Origin: Phoronis ovalis
Lineage: Eukaryota > Phoronida > Phoronidae
DNA length: 10,761 bases
Assembly: GCA_028565635.1 (NCBI GenBank)
Contig: JAOXYB010060267.1
Coordinates: 1 to 10,761, forward strand
Direction: 5' to 3'
Of this stretch, positions 1-9,857 are shown piece after piece; positions within the stretch are counted from its first letter, which is position 1; each line of letters opens with the position of its first letter. The notes under the pieces are model-generated. The model was not told the origin of the DNA and ran no database searches. It worked only from the letters and a program-made list of their open reading frames with translations. The position numbers and the translations under genes were made by a program.

Positions 1-1477
1 TATTAATAAAACCAACTCTTCACTATAGTAAGACAATCGTATAGCCATTCTGTAATATATATTTGTTGTATTCCAATAAATAACTATTGTACTTTTGTTT
101 AATACATATCTTAGTTTGTTCATCATAATTTTAGTGTTTTATGCTAAATTGAAGAATAAATAGCTGCTGTTGAAAGCCCTTGAGAACTGTAGTTAAATTT
201 CATGTTCATTGAGTGACCAAAATTTTTGTTTCTTTGTTTTACATTTTTAGCTCGTTTTTTGACTGCTTCAGATAACATGGACAATGCAGTAGTTTTCATA
301 TTATCTATACTGTTTGTCTCTTTAAGACCACAAATTTTTCTGATTACATTGTTAGTAGAAAATTTGGAAAACTATGGATGTATGTAATGCCTATGTGTAA
401 AGTATTGTTATGAACCTTGTTATACAACAGATATTACAAGAGATAAAACTACTTATTTCTAGTTTTAATTATAATCAGTAGTTAATGCTCTTGTTTGTCA
501 TTGAGCAGAATAGATATTAATTTTGCTTAGGAACAAATGCATTTTGCACTTGAAGCAATTCCTGAAGCATTCACTCCTTTGGTTGGAATGATTTGATTAA
601 GCTTCAGTTTCGCATATTAACATTGTATTTTGTATAAAATACCATAGTGGAACAGAAGTTTAAGAATTAAGGAAAAATAGCTTGATTCCAGTTAGAATCC
701 TGGGAAAACATTTAAGAATATGTAGTGTTTGTATTGCTATTTATAAAAGGAGTGCAATAGATTACTGAGTGCTGCTTAACTGTACACATTTTGTATGAAA
801 GCGTATACATATTAATAATTATTTAAGCAATTTAGAAGTTTGTGTGGCAAGTTTCAGAAGACAAACAATGTTATGCAATATCTGGTTTACCAACCTACCT
901 TATATGTTTTTTTGAAATATACAAACTTTAAAGATTCAGTTGTTTTAGGTTGTCAAAAGGATGTGAATACAGAAAAAAAATAAAGGTTGGACATCTTTAG
1001 TGCACTATTACCAGATTAGATTCCACAATAATTGTCAACGCTAGCTTTAGTATGAACTCAATTTGCTCTCTTAAAGATTGACTTAGACATTATTGGATTG
1101 TATTTGTAGCAAACGTTATGAAGTATTGTGTTCAAAACCTTGGTAATTTCTAGATGTCATGACATTGTTGCATAATAATTCTTACTCTGATATCAGTATG
1201 TAAGTGACTATTGATAATTTTCCAAGTCTGATTAGCCAACTTTTTTCACACACCTTGGATGAGAAATCAAATGGAAACTTTATGTTCCTGTACTTGGAAG
1301 TATGTTAAGGCAAGAGTTGTCCACTGTTTTATTTAGCCAAGCATGGGGAAAGGGTGATAGTGTCATGAAGGTGGTTCTTTGAAGTGCTGTAATATACATG
1401 GAGTAATGCTTTGAATTGGTATGTACCTGTATTATAAAACCTGTTAAAATATCTTGAACAGCAGACACTTGTCCACC

Positions 1478-1580
1478 TGGTGGCCACCATATCTGGTTCT
1501 CATAGCCATTTAGAATCTTTTGATATGGTGGTGATCACCATAGCTTCCAACTTCTCTTCTTTATATTGTGGTGGTTACCA
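1478..1580. repeat. Cluster of related short palindromes with TGGTG/CACCA arms
   Basis: Two perfect 12-bp palindromes share the same outer arms: TGGTGGCCACCA at 1478-1489 and TGGTGATCACCA at 1529-1540. A third, weaker one, TGGTTACCA, lies at 1572-1580. In addition CCACCATATC at 1484-1493 is the exact reverse complement of GATATGGTGG at 1522-1531, giving a 10-bp stem with a 28-nt loop. ATCACCATATC recurs at about 1624. The arrangement suggests a small element or diverged duplications of one palindromic unit. No terminal inverted repeats or target-site duplication could be defined, so it is not called a transposon. Confidence 0.6.
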
Positions 1581-1727
1581 TGGATTTGTTTCTAACTGGC
1601 ATTGAGCACTTCTATATTGTGAAATCACCATATCTCTTGTGCAAAACTGGCCTTTACATCTCATCTGTATGTCCTATGCAGGTGTTGACAAATATTGGTT
1701 TTGGCAGAGGCCAGCCAGTATATAAAG

Positions 1728-1763
1728 GTAGTTGTATTTGTAGTTGTATTCGTAGTTGTATTC
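1728..1763. repeat. 12-bp minisatellite, three copies
   Basis: The unit GTAGTTGTATTY occurs three times head to tail (1728-1739, 1740-1751, 1752-1763), with the only difference being T or C in the last position. It creates the cysteine-containing periodicity seen in one translation of the region, which is therefore a repeat artefact and not a protein motif. Confidence 0.9.
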
Positions 1764-2443
1764 AAAGCATCTCTTGGCATTCCCTCAATCTATAAATAAT
1801 CCATTTTGTTACTCCACTTACTTTTAATAGGAAGTTTTGGAATTTGCAAGGTGTTAATGAAACTTTTATCTTTAAGTTCTTTAGTATAGAATGTAATCTG
1901 TGACTTTTAATTCTTAAGGAAATTGTCCATCAATACAGAATAGTGAAATTTCCCCATCTAAATTTTGCTGTGTATCTAGTTGAACAAAACATTCAATTGA
2001 TTGAGGAAACTGAAGGTCATTCAGTCATTCTGTCCCAGTTTTGAATGAGTACATAAACCTATTGTAGTTGAAGCATATGGATTGAGAAGATTGCAGGCCA
2101 AGATTTAGATTGATGAAAATTCATAGCAGACATGTATATTTGACACATTGTTGAGAGACTTGATATTAACTGTTTGGACAAGATATCTTATCTACATATA
2201 TGCTTTTCAAAGACAAATACAATACTTTGGGAAGAGTTGTTTAAATATATAAACGACCATAACCATATTCCATTAAGGTTTTGCACAGTAACTCTAGAAG
2301 TGTCCCACAACAGAAAAGTGTAGACTCTTGAAAAATCTTGTTTGCACATTGAAAACTGGTGTTAATATTTTTGAGTGTTGGATGTCTTGAAGAAAGGAAA
2401 CAGGAGGTTGAACTCATATCGTTGTAACAAGCACAACAAGTAT

Positions 2444-2452
2444 TATAAATAG
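2444..2452 (+). promoter_or_regulatory. Possible TATA box (TATAAATAG)
   Basis: TATAAATAG matches the animal TATA-box consensus and lies about 155 nt upstream of the ATG at 2599. A transcription start some 30 nt downstream would give a 5' leader of roughly 120 nt. That leader would contain upstream ATGs followed by short frames (for example near 2489 and 2527). In DNA this AT-rich, such matches are common by chance, and no initiator or downstream element was recognised. Confidence 0.2.
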
Positions 2453-2598
2453 ATGGCTAATACAAAGTGTAAGGTTTAATGACAATAGCTTGATCCCATT
2501 TGTTTGTTGATAGACTAGATTGTACTATGTCTGTCTGGGTTAAGACCAAAAGTTGTAGTTTATTGAATCAATCATGGACAAGCATATAAGAAGAAAAT

Positions 2599-2721
2599 AT
2601 GGCAAAAGATTTTAAAACTACTGTGCTGAACCTGTTTTCCTGTGTTGGCAATCGTTCGGCAAGTAATAAAAAAACTAAAATGACTATTTTGGACAAGCCT
2701 GCTGGAAAATATTGTGTACAG
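2599..2721 (+). CDS. Possible first coding exon of an unidentified split gene
   Basis: This is a 41-codon open block from an ATG in good initiation context (A at -3, G at +4) to a strong donor, CAG|GTGAGA. An in-frame TAA at 2587-2589 lies just upstream, so the frame cannot extend far 5' without splicing. Its translation begins MAKDFKTTVLNLFSCVG and is basic, with seven Lys and one Arg against two Asp. No signal peptide, transmembrane segment or known domain is seen. The exon ends in phase 0 and joins the 4300-4374 exon in frame, as required. It could instead be a false start, with the true first exon further upstream. An acceptor-like AG at 2589-2590 has a poor pyrimidine tract and would give the wrong phase. 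The protein family is not recognised. Confidence 0.5.
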
Positions 2722-4299
2722 GTGAGAATGCACCAAGTAATTTTTAGTATTTTTTTTTTAATTTCAAGTGTAGGTAACTAATTACTTTTGAAAATGGCCA
2801 ATAGAGTCTGATAGCTAATATATTGTATATAAAGATGACAGTGTTTAAGTGGTAGGCTGTAAAATTCCACTTCTATATAATGTTTGTGTAAAAGCAATCG
2901 TACTTCATAATTTTAATCATTTATACGATTATCGAGTCTGTCTTGTTCCGGGGGGACCACATTCTAAAAAAGACTAAGAAAGTAAAATTACTACAAGAAA
3001 TAATAAATCGTGAAAAGAAAAGTGTATCTGTCCTACTAGCTATAGTCACTACTTTTTAAAAAAGATAAAGGTGCTAGAAATGAAGGTGGCAAACCATCTA
3101 TGTGGCAGACACAGTTAGCTAGATGGTTGTTACTAGTTGAGATACTCAAATCCGCTCATAGTATGGGCAAAACTTTTTTTTTTGTATCATGCATATGCAG
3201 AGGAACTATATATACAGGTCAGTTGCCTTATAAGGTTAATGTCACCATTATCATCATGTATGAATGTATTGCAGTATGCTGCTAAAAATGTCATCATATA
3301 TCAAACACTCTGGCAATACTTAACCTATTGTGTATGATCATGATCTCTTAAGTTCATCAAAGTTTGCATTTGGTAAATATGGGTGTGATATAAAATACAT
3401 TGTGTTCAGAATTCATAAGGATAAAAGCATCAAAGATAACCGGCATCTGTCATATAATACTTGTTTCATTTTATTAAATAATGCTTCAAAGTACATAATA
3501 CATACCAAAAAATATAACTAACATAAGGTATTGAGATGAATTATGCTTATATAAATAATTTTTTTACAAGGCACTGACCTTGTTTTATAGATTAATAATG
3601 ACAAATGAGATGTAGAATATTATTAATTACAAAAATATTTGTATTTTAGTATTATTATTATTGCTCCTATGTATTTTAACCTTTGTGCCAGGTATATGTC
3701 CTTGAAAAAGAATAGCATTAATATAACTAGTCTTAATTTTTCATTTGAAATCTGATTAAAATCCATATCTTGGAGGTGATCATGGCACCCCAAATGCTTA
3801 CTTGTCAAAATCTACTTGTTGTAAAAAAATCATTTTCTCAGTGTGAAAAATGTTTTATATGTTAGAGAAGCAATCAATAAAGCATATTTTTGAGTTTTGT
3901 TACCAACAAAACTTCAATATTTTGTTTTGACTAGTAAAGTGTTCACACAACCTCGGCTGCTACAGTCACATATGATTGTTTAAAATTAGAACCACACCTG
4001 ATATTTACAGTTCTGCACATGCAAAGATTTAAAAAAATTCATGACTGCAGACATTACTGATTTATCATATGTTTCATGCCTGGTTTACCACTTGAAGGAC
4101 TATTTATACATATTCTAGCATCTAACATGTAGCACTATTAAAGGTGTTTTCACCCAAAAGGCCCAATTTCTATGCAAGTGCAACATCCCCACCTTGCATC
4201 ATTATGATAAGGACTACATTGGCTCTGGATATAGCTCTAAGATTTATATTCAGCAACTGATGTTCTAACTATTATTAGAGTTTCATCTTTTTTTTACAG
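2722..4299 (+). other. Intron 1 (1578 nt)
   Basis: It starts GTGAGA and ends in a clear pyrimidine-rich acceptor (TTTTTTTTTACAG) at 4299. Several frames of 60-66 codons occur inside (plus 3100-3285, 3137-3337, 3330-3521; minus 3623-3808), but they are AT-rich, hydrophobic or low in information and lack paired splice sites. A 17-nt micro-exon-like segment at 3201-3217 is discussed under rejected items. A short GC-rich patch (CCGGGGGGACC) sits near 2948. I found nothing else that can be named. Confidence 0.5.
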
Positions 4300-4374
4300 A
4301 ATCGATTAAGCAGTGGAAGTACAGAGAATTCTAAACAAGATTCACCAACAGTCCCAGTAAAAGAAGAATCCAAG
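4300..4374 (+). CDS. Internal coding exon 2 of the unidentified split gene
   Basis: This is a 75-nt, 25-codon exon with a strong acceptor (long T tract, then ACAG) and a strong donor (AAG|GTAGGT). It is open in phase 0 at both ends. The peptide runs from NRLSSGSTEN to VPVKEESK. It is polar and rich in Ser, Thr and Glu, with a QDSPTVP segment that looks like a flexible linker with possible proline-directed phosphorylation sites; that role is an inference from composition only. Because its length is a multiple of three and both junctions are phase 0, skipping it would keep the reading frame. Just past the donor lies a perfect 14-bp palindrome at 4410-4423. No domain was recognised. Confidence 0.75.
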
Positions 4375-4402
4375 GTAGGTCTAGAGATTATCGTTGTTAT
4401 AT

Positions 4403-4431
4403 TCTGTCAAGCTGCTAGCAGCTCTGTCAAG
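4403..4431. repeat. 14-bp perfect palindrome flanked by 9-bp direct repeats
   Basis: AGCTGCTAGCAGCT at 4410-4423 is a perfect palindrome. It is overlapped on each side by the direct repeat TCTGTCAAG (4403-4411 and 4423-4431), spaced 20 nt apart. It lies 36 nt downstream of the exon 2 donor, in a locally GC-richer patch. It could be a binding site for a dimeric factor, a splice-regulatory hairpin, or the footprint left by excision of a mobile element. Confidence 0.7.
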
Positions 4432-4906
4432 TGTTTCGGGGAGAGGCGGCATTCTCTTGTGTGATGTATATTGGGTGTAGATACTTGTTCCCACCGACAA
4501 GATGTTCTAGTGAGATGATGCCTTAAGATGCAATTGTTGTCCATTCTATTCTCGTGACCAAACAGTCACTGTCTATGTCACCGTTCATGATTCCTAATAC
4601 TAGCAGTTATTAAGGTGTTGAAACCTGGCACTGAATGTCACCAGTTGTAATTAAGGTGTGCAGTATGGTAATACTGATTGTTTCAAACTTAGCATTTGAA
4701 TTTGTTTTGATGAAGCATGCAGTATCACTGCTTATAAAGATATTTGGGACGTTGATTATTATCCAGAATTAAGTGGTATATTATGAAATTGTTGAAATTT
4801 AGAATATGAAATATTCTTTAAATATAAAGAAAACTCTGGATTTTTAGGCAATATTTTTGAATATATGATATTTATTTCAATTATCTGACTGAACAGATTG
4901 ATGTTA

Positions 4907-5286
4907 GTCTAAACACTTCTGCACATGACTGCATATATATGTGGAATAAATATAACTCCCGAAGTTCGACATCAACTCGTCAGGTGACCACACAGAGGTG
5001 TCTTTTGGCCTTTTGTTGGATGAGAGATGAAATGATATCATTACTGTTAAAGTTTGTGTTTCTCCCCAAAGGATGATTTACAAATCGAAGAATTTTAAAA
5101 TTACGAATTCTTTTTATTGGCTTTCTACAATAATTAGCGGAATCACATAGAAATACTGATATTTATATCAATCACCTCAGGATATACTGTCCAGTTCAGG
5201 ATAATCTCTGGCGCTGTTCCCTTGATTACCTGGGGATCTTTATGAAGAATCATTTGACTGTCACAGGGCAAGGATAAACCATACCC
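4907..5286 (-). other. GC-richer patch with consecutive short open frames
   Basis: On the minus strand 5286-5146 is open for 47 codons, including GTAPEIILNWTVYPEVIDIN, and ends in TGA at 5143-5145. Slightly further along, in a different frame, 5077-4907 is open for 57 codons, including KDTSVWSPDELMSNFGSY. The plus strand across 5130-5270 is also open for 46 codons. The codon content looks less AT-driven than the surroundings, but both strands being open argues that raised GC alone may explain it. No family is recognised. It could be a decayed, frameshifted coding remnant on the minus strand. Confidence 0.15.
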
Positions 5287-5963
5287 TCATCGATCACCAG
5301 ATTTACTCGTTCTACTGTACTTGTGGTGTTGATAATGGGTGTTATTGACTATTGTCTTTACTAGAGATCTGAGATTGCAAATTTGTTTTGGAGAATTAAT
5401 ATGTAAATAAATATGTGATAATATTATGTAACAATATTATAAAACTTTTTAACCTATAGTCAGGATAGACAATATTGGATCAGCCTGCATGCAAAGTCGA
5501 AGCATGTGATCGAGTGTTTTTTTTTTAAAGATTCTGGGACATCATGTTGAATATATATTGATTTCATTAATGGAACTTTGTAGTATATACATATGGAAGT
5601 GGTCATTGTGGCAACATAGAAGGATATTTTGTCTTGTAAAGATAAGAATTATTCATGAAGTGTTAAATTAACAAGTTTTTGATGCTGTGTAATGTACTTT
5701 GTGTTATCAGTTGTCTTTACTGGTAATTAAGGAAACGGTGGTGTAGTTTTGACATTATAAGTAAATTAATAGTTTAATATACCAACTATAAAGATAATAG
5801 AAGCTTCCTATATTCACAAGACAAAGTTGTTTATTTTATAGTACAAGCATATGTTAAATCTGGTAGATTTTTTACTTTTTTGTGAGTCCTTTCGAACCTG
5901 AACATTGCGAAAATTCTAATAACCCTATGCTTTATGGCATTATCACTTTCATCTTAGAACATT

Positions 5964-5995
5964 GAAATTATCACACATGGATATATGATAATTTC
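5964..5995. repeat. Inverted repeat, 10-bp perfect stem with 12-nt loop
   Basis: GAAATTATCA at 5964-5973 is the exact reverse complement of TGATAATTTC at 5986-5995. A related TGTGATAATTA at about 6035-6045 could pair with the same left arm. The stem is too short for a microRNA precursor, and AT richness makes such hairpins fairly common. Function unknown. Confidence 0.55.
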
Positions 5996-7448
5996 TATGA
6001 AAAAGACATGCTATCATTGATGTTCTACTGAGTAATGTGATAATTAGCCTTCATATATATTCTTCATCTCAAGTTTACTTTGACTACTTGGTGTATTCCG
6101 TGGGCATTTTCATATTTGTTTCGAGCCCCTTATTTACATATTAGCCACAAAGTATGTGCCAGTTATAAGATCTCTGCTCCTGGTTCATGAATCTGGGATC
6201 GTTATGTAGATATACCATGGACCTGACGAATGTTTTTGAAGCCTGAAGCTATCGATAATAAGCTTGTATCTGAGTATATAATACATGCATGTTTTTTTTT
6301 GCTACATAACTAATACTGTATGTAGACTGATGCAGAAGAAAGATTTGAATAAGAATTCTTGCTTACAAACTTTGGATGGATTTCACTGACTGGTCGTTTT
6401 CATATATAAGTGGAGTATTTTACAAAAACATCTTGCTTTTTGTAACTTAGTTAATCTAAGCTATATATAGGCTGTGCAAATTGGATAAAGAAATTAAGTT
6501 AGTGTTCTCCAGTTTCTTATTTTTGTCCAATAGAAAAAAGCTGCAAATTGAGGTATTCATTTTGTGTAGCTTCAGAACTGATAAATGAACTGCTCTCTCC
6601 TCATCGACAACTATTACTTATATTGAGATGTTGCACAATTTGGCATGTGCAACATGGCAGAGTACCTTTAGCTTGGAAATGCATGTTAAATTTCATTTTT
6701 TATGTGTTTTGCATTGAATATTGAAGTTTGTTTGAGCTGAGATAATAACAAAATTACATTACCATCTATATTTACATGATTAAAAAAGTGTAATATTAAA
6801 CTTGTGCAAATGTAAGCTTGATTTATTACATTTGTTATAAAATGCTCAGCCATTATGGTGGTGGGTATATGATTATGATATACTGTGCAGCTGAAAATAT
6901 GAATGAACATGGAACTCGCAATTGATAGTTTGTTTAAAATTAACGGGAAAAACTGTGGGCAGTTTCTGAGTATTGATCATACAGTACAGTTTATGGCAAG
7001 AACTAGAGACCTGGATATATACCATAACCACATAAAAGTTAACTTTCTTCAGAATGACCTTATGCTGTCAGAAACCTGGGAAGTATAGTGACATGTTTTG
7101 AAGCTAGGATTGTTGAAAGACCAAATTATAACAGGTTACCAGTACTAAGCAAAATATGCAGTTCATCTGAGATCTTGTTTCCTGTGAGGAGTAGTACCTG
7201 TTCATGTCTGAATTCAATGCAACTGCAGTTCTCATGACATTAAATTTACAATATTTGAAATAACTGTATGTATCACTAAGTAAAAAATATATTCAAACCT
7301 TATACCCAGATTTCAAAAGCTTTTACAAATAGTTGGTACATATATATGCTACATGGAGATTAATTAATATACTAAAAAAATTCTTTTTAATATACAATAT
7401 TATTTGCTGGCGACAGTTATCTTTGGCTGAACTTTACCCAACTGGCAG

Positions 7449-7595
7449 AAGCAGTGGGTGACCATTGATACTTGCTGTTCTATTCAACAAGTTATTTTGA
7501 TTTTGAAGAAAAACTATGTACAGCATTCATCTGCAACTTTGGAAAGCTATTTGCATGTGCCATTTACGCAAGAAGCCCCAGGTAATTTATTAAAG
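7449..7595 (+). other. Candidate cassette exon (49 codons, phase 0/0)
   Basis: An acceptor-like CTTTACCCAACTGGCAG ends at 7448 and a donor AAG|GTAGTA follows 7595. The block between is 147 nt and open in phase 0, starting KQWVTIDTCC and ending in TQEAPGNLLK, so it would insert between exons 2 and 3 without shifting the frame. Its hydrophobic composition (VILILKK) differs from the polar neighbours. The same frame is open for a few codons upstream of the acceptor and past the donor, which weakens the case. Another donor at 7582 would break the frame. Confidence 0.15.
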
Positions 7596-8414
7596 GTAGT
7601 AAATATTGTTTTTTGTACAGTGCAGAGACTTATTTGCAATGTGGAATCATGATTTGGTAATGAGAGCTGTAATATGAAACAAATCAAAAATATGGCTGAA
7701 CGGTGTACATTTATTATTAACCAGTTCTTAGATGACTTTCTATGTCACTTAATATATAAAATGGGGCCAAATTTATTGGGACGCGATTAGTTAATGCCAA
7801 GAAAGTGGATCTGCAATAAGTAAAAAATGCTCCTGGATTTGCTACTAGCATACAGTGTGCACCTGTGGTATGTAAAACAATGTCAATAAGAGTTGGCATC
7901 ATTCAAGATAAATTATCTTTGGTTGGATACCACACAAATGTCATGTGGGAAGTAAATATAATATTACTTATCAGGTATGCAGTAGGAGTATGTTAGGTAT
8001 GTCTGCTAATGAACCAATGTTTGGGATATATCATATATTAAGCCATTTGTTGATGATTCGATCACTATTATATGTCTCTCGATGTCTTGAGGATGTGAAA
8101 TTTGTGCTTGTACATAATGATTATAGTATTATCAATTTGAGACCTTTTGTAGATTGTACTAACTAGTACGTTGCATTTGTCTTCTGGTTTGTGATGTAAT
8201 ATTTATATCATTAGGGGTACAAAGCAGTGGATGGTAATTATGGAATCCTTCCTTACCAGTCCACGATGTCTCTGCAATATCTCAAGGATGTATTTGTTAC
8301 CTTGTACCTAAAGATGTATATGTTATATATGTTTAAACATGCAATTATTGCCAAGTTGCTATATTTGGTATATTTCTACTTTGTTACGTGGCTTATGACC
8401 TCACCTGTACAGTA

Positions 8415-8876
8415 TTATATAATTAGTGCAAAATAGTTGACAGGTATTATACATATACAGTACTTTATCCTGGAAAATGGTTCAGATTTGTGTCTATTTC
8501 CTTGTGTGTACTTTCAAACTGCCTTTCTTGCACTATAAAACCCATTAGCCACCTGCTTTTGTACTTCTAAGAAGCCTTGGGGGACTGATTATATTTGGGA
8601 TAGGGATGTGTCATTGAGGGTAAAAGTTTTCAACCAAGTGTCTATACCAAAAATGTGAAAAGTAGGCCCAAAGTATACCTTCAAAAGGAATTCATGACTT
8701 TTCCCATTATGGTGTACTAGAGGTGCAAAAGGTGCCCCAAAACTCGTCACCCATCACCTCCACACATTAAGAACACACGCATAACTCCGGGGCAAAAGGT
8801 ATGATGTTACAAAAAGTAGTGTTTGGATACCAACTGTAGTAAGAATGTATATGCCCATTGGTTTTGTCTGTTCTGA
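8415..8876 (-). pseudogene. Possible decayed coding or transposon-derived frame
   Basis: One minus-strand frame read from 8876 down to 8418 is open for 40, 54, 24 and 32 codons, separated by single in-frame stops at 8754-8756, 8589-8591 and 8514-8516, and ends in TAA at 8415-8417. About 150 codons with three internal stops is fewer than expected for DNA this AT-rich. Segments include SYLLPRSYACVLNVWR before the first stop and FGAPFAPLVHHNGKSHEF after it. Part of the region (about 8660-8800) is GC-richer than its surroundings. There is no recognised domain and no terminal repeats were found. The raised GC content or a real plus-strand exon at 8721-8798 would be alternative explanations. Confidence 0.2.
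8721..8798 (+). other. Candidate cassette exon (26 codons, phase 0/0)
   Basis: A TTTTCCCATTATGGTGTACTAG acceptor-like stretch ends at 8720 and AAG|GTATGA follows 8798. The 78-nt block is open in phase 0 and would add a strongly basic, Pro-containing peptide beginning RCKRCPKTRHPSPPH between exons 2 and 3. The base composition is clearly richer in GC than the intron. The pyrimidine tract is only moderate. The same DNA belongs to the stop-poor minus-strand frame at 8415-8876, so both cannot be taken as coding evidence. Confidence 0.22.
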
Positions 8877-9665
8877 TTAAGGTTTGAGTGCAATTTAAAG
8901 ATGACAGCATATTGATTGATCTGTAACTTAAGAGGCAGATGAGATGCCAGGCAATGATGTTTAATCCTTGCTATAATTATATGTTGTTGGTAATAGAGAA
9001 AAAGACGTCATTGTAATGTCATTACTGCTTAGAAAAAGAGATGTAATTTAAAATTGAACTAGATTTAACAAAGTCATCTTTACAGGTAAACGATATTGCT
9101 ATAGTTTTAATACCAGTCTTATGGTCAATGCAAATGGTTTATATCTTTGTCAAAATTATTTTTACTTACCTCATTAAAGTATGCTACACAAGTATTGATT
9201 TAACAGAAATTGTACATGAAAGCTATAACACAATATAGTAAATGTCAAGTTCAGATGATATTACATATCAATGGCCTGGTTGAATGGAAGGGAACAAGTT
9301 TGCAGAACAAGGTCTTAAGGTTGTGCTACTCCAAAGTGATTATATTAGAAAATTTAATTGATTTATACTATTGCTTCAAGGAGATTATGTATCACAGCTC
9401 TTAATATAGTGCAACCTGGGCTCATTGATCTGTAAAGAATTTTAATCAAAGCTTTGTCTTTTTGCAAATATGATAGAGAGAATCATGGAGAAGTGTCAGA
9501 TGGAATCATATATACCTTGTTATGTGCAGGAAATAGAAATATTAGGTTGTTTTTTGTATTTCTGCTGCAAATTCATTAAAGGAAAAACTTTGTTTCTGCT
9601 TAAAAATTATGATTTGCTTTTGAATTTAGTTTTGTTATTTCCAATATTTTATGGTTTTGTTTAAG

Positions 9666-9857
9666 GATCGTCAGAATGGTGATGCCATTCAAGTACAACG
9701 GGCTGGTGTAGATGCTGTAGACTCTGTATCCAGTGGTGATGGTGAAGAAGACCAGGATGTAGCTGTAGAATTACCTCCACCAATGGAAATACAGGAACAT
9801 GACATTCACTTTCAATCATCAGAACCAACGTCAATGGAGGAGTTGTCAAATCAGTTG
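9666..9857 (+). CDS. Internal coding exon 3, acidic region of the unidentified protein
   Basis: This is a 192-nt, 64-codon exon bounded by a T-rich acceptor (ATGGTTTTGTTTAAG) and a strong donor (TTG|GTAAGA), phase 0 at both ends. The base composition is richer in GC and codon-like compared with the flanks. The peptide begins DRQNGDAIQVQRAGVD. It is very acidic, with 16 Asp/Glu against two Arg and no Lys, and contains SSGDGEEDQD, a VELPPPMEIQ segment and a Ser/Glu-rich end (SMEELSNQL). This looks like a disordered acidic linker or interaction segment. The frame stays open for a few codons upstream of the acceptor, but the sequence there is intron-like. The minus-strand open frame over the same DNA is a shadow. 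No domain family is recognised. Confidence 0.85.

Larger units (their letters stand above)
1..2443. other. Left flank without a supported gene
   Basis: This stretch is AT-rich and stop-dense in all frames. The only frames of 60 or more codons (minus 1280-1468, plus 1568-1795) have no credible splice context or family resemblance, and the second owes part of its length to a 12-bp repeat. I saw no exon with a good acceptor, open frame and donor together. It may be intergenic, or it may include untranslated 5' exons of the gene on the right, which cannot be recognised by eye. The palindrome cluster and minisatellite inside it are listed separately. Confidence 0.6.
4375..9665 (+). other. Intron 2 (5291 nt)
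   Basis: This large intron joins the exons at 4300-4374 and 9666-9857. It starts GTAGGT and ends in a T-rich tract and TTTAAG. Most of it is AT-rich and stop-dense. Things that stand out are the palindrome with flanking direct repeats (4403-4431), a GC-richer patch open on both strands (4907-5286), an inverted repeat (5964-5995), two possible phase-0 cassette exons (7449-7595, 8721-8798) and a stop-poor minus-strand frame (8415-8876). Frames of 60-74 codons at 6686-6910 (minus), 6903-7088, 7717-7902 (minus), 7945-8166, 8227-8436, 9210-9404 and 9470-9664 lack a convincing paired splice context. Confidence 0.55.

Noticed and set aside
3201-3217. 17-nt micro-exon with a strong T-rich acceptor and a CAG|GTCAGT donor
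   Set aside because: Its length is not a multiple of three. Placed between exons 1 and 2 it shifts the frame and gives a stop within three codons of exon 2. A poison exon is possible, but nothing else supports it.
3330-3521. Plus-strand open frame of about 63 codons
   Set aside because: It has no paired acceptor and donor, starts at a GTG, ends in AT-rich low-information sequence and resembles no known protein.
5031-5042. AATGATATCATT perfect 12-bp palindrome
   Set aside because: Isolated and AT-rich, with no related copy nearby; not distinguishable from chance.
5418-5440. ATAATATT / AATATTAT inverted repeat
   Set aside because: Only A and T in an AT-rich intron; expected by chance.
5885-5905. 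Reverse-strand GGTTCGAAAGG resembling a tRNA or SINE B box
   Set aside because: The conserved final CC is missing, and no A box or cloverleaf could be drawn around it.
6903-7088. Plus-strand open frame of about 61 codons with a fairly protein-like composition
   Set aside because: It is preceded immediately by a stop. The nearest acceptor-like AG (after TGTGCAG) is in the wrong frame with a poor pyrimidine tract, and the only nearby donor is weak.
7717-7902. Minus-strand open frame of about 61 codons
   Set aside because: No splice signals, promoter or recognised motif; the length is compatible with chance.
8227-8436. Plus-strand open frame of about 69 codons, following an acceptor-like ATATTTATATCATTAG
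   Set aside because: No convincing donor follows in the frame, and the second half is an AT-driven hydrophobic run.
9088-9237. Open frame after TTTACAG that reads as a hydrophobic, membrane-like peptide
   Set aside because: The hydrophobicity is what T-rich DNA gives in this frame, the only donor-like site is weak, and the frame runs into a stop.
9207-9311. Possible phase-0 exon between TTTAACAG and AAG|GTCTTA
   Set aside because: The phase fits, but GTCTTA is a poor donor, the acceptor tract is weak and the peptide has no coding character.
9661-9849. Minus-strand open frame opposite exon 3
   Set aside because: It is a shadow of the well-supported plus-strand exon.
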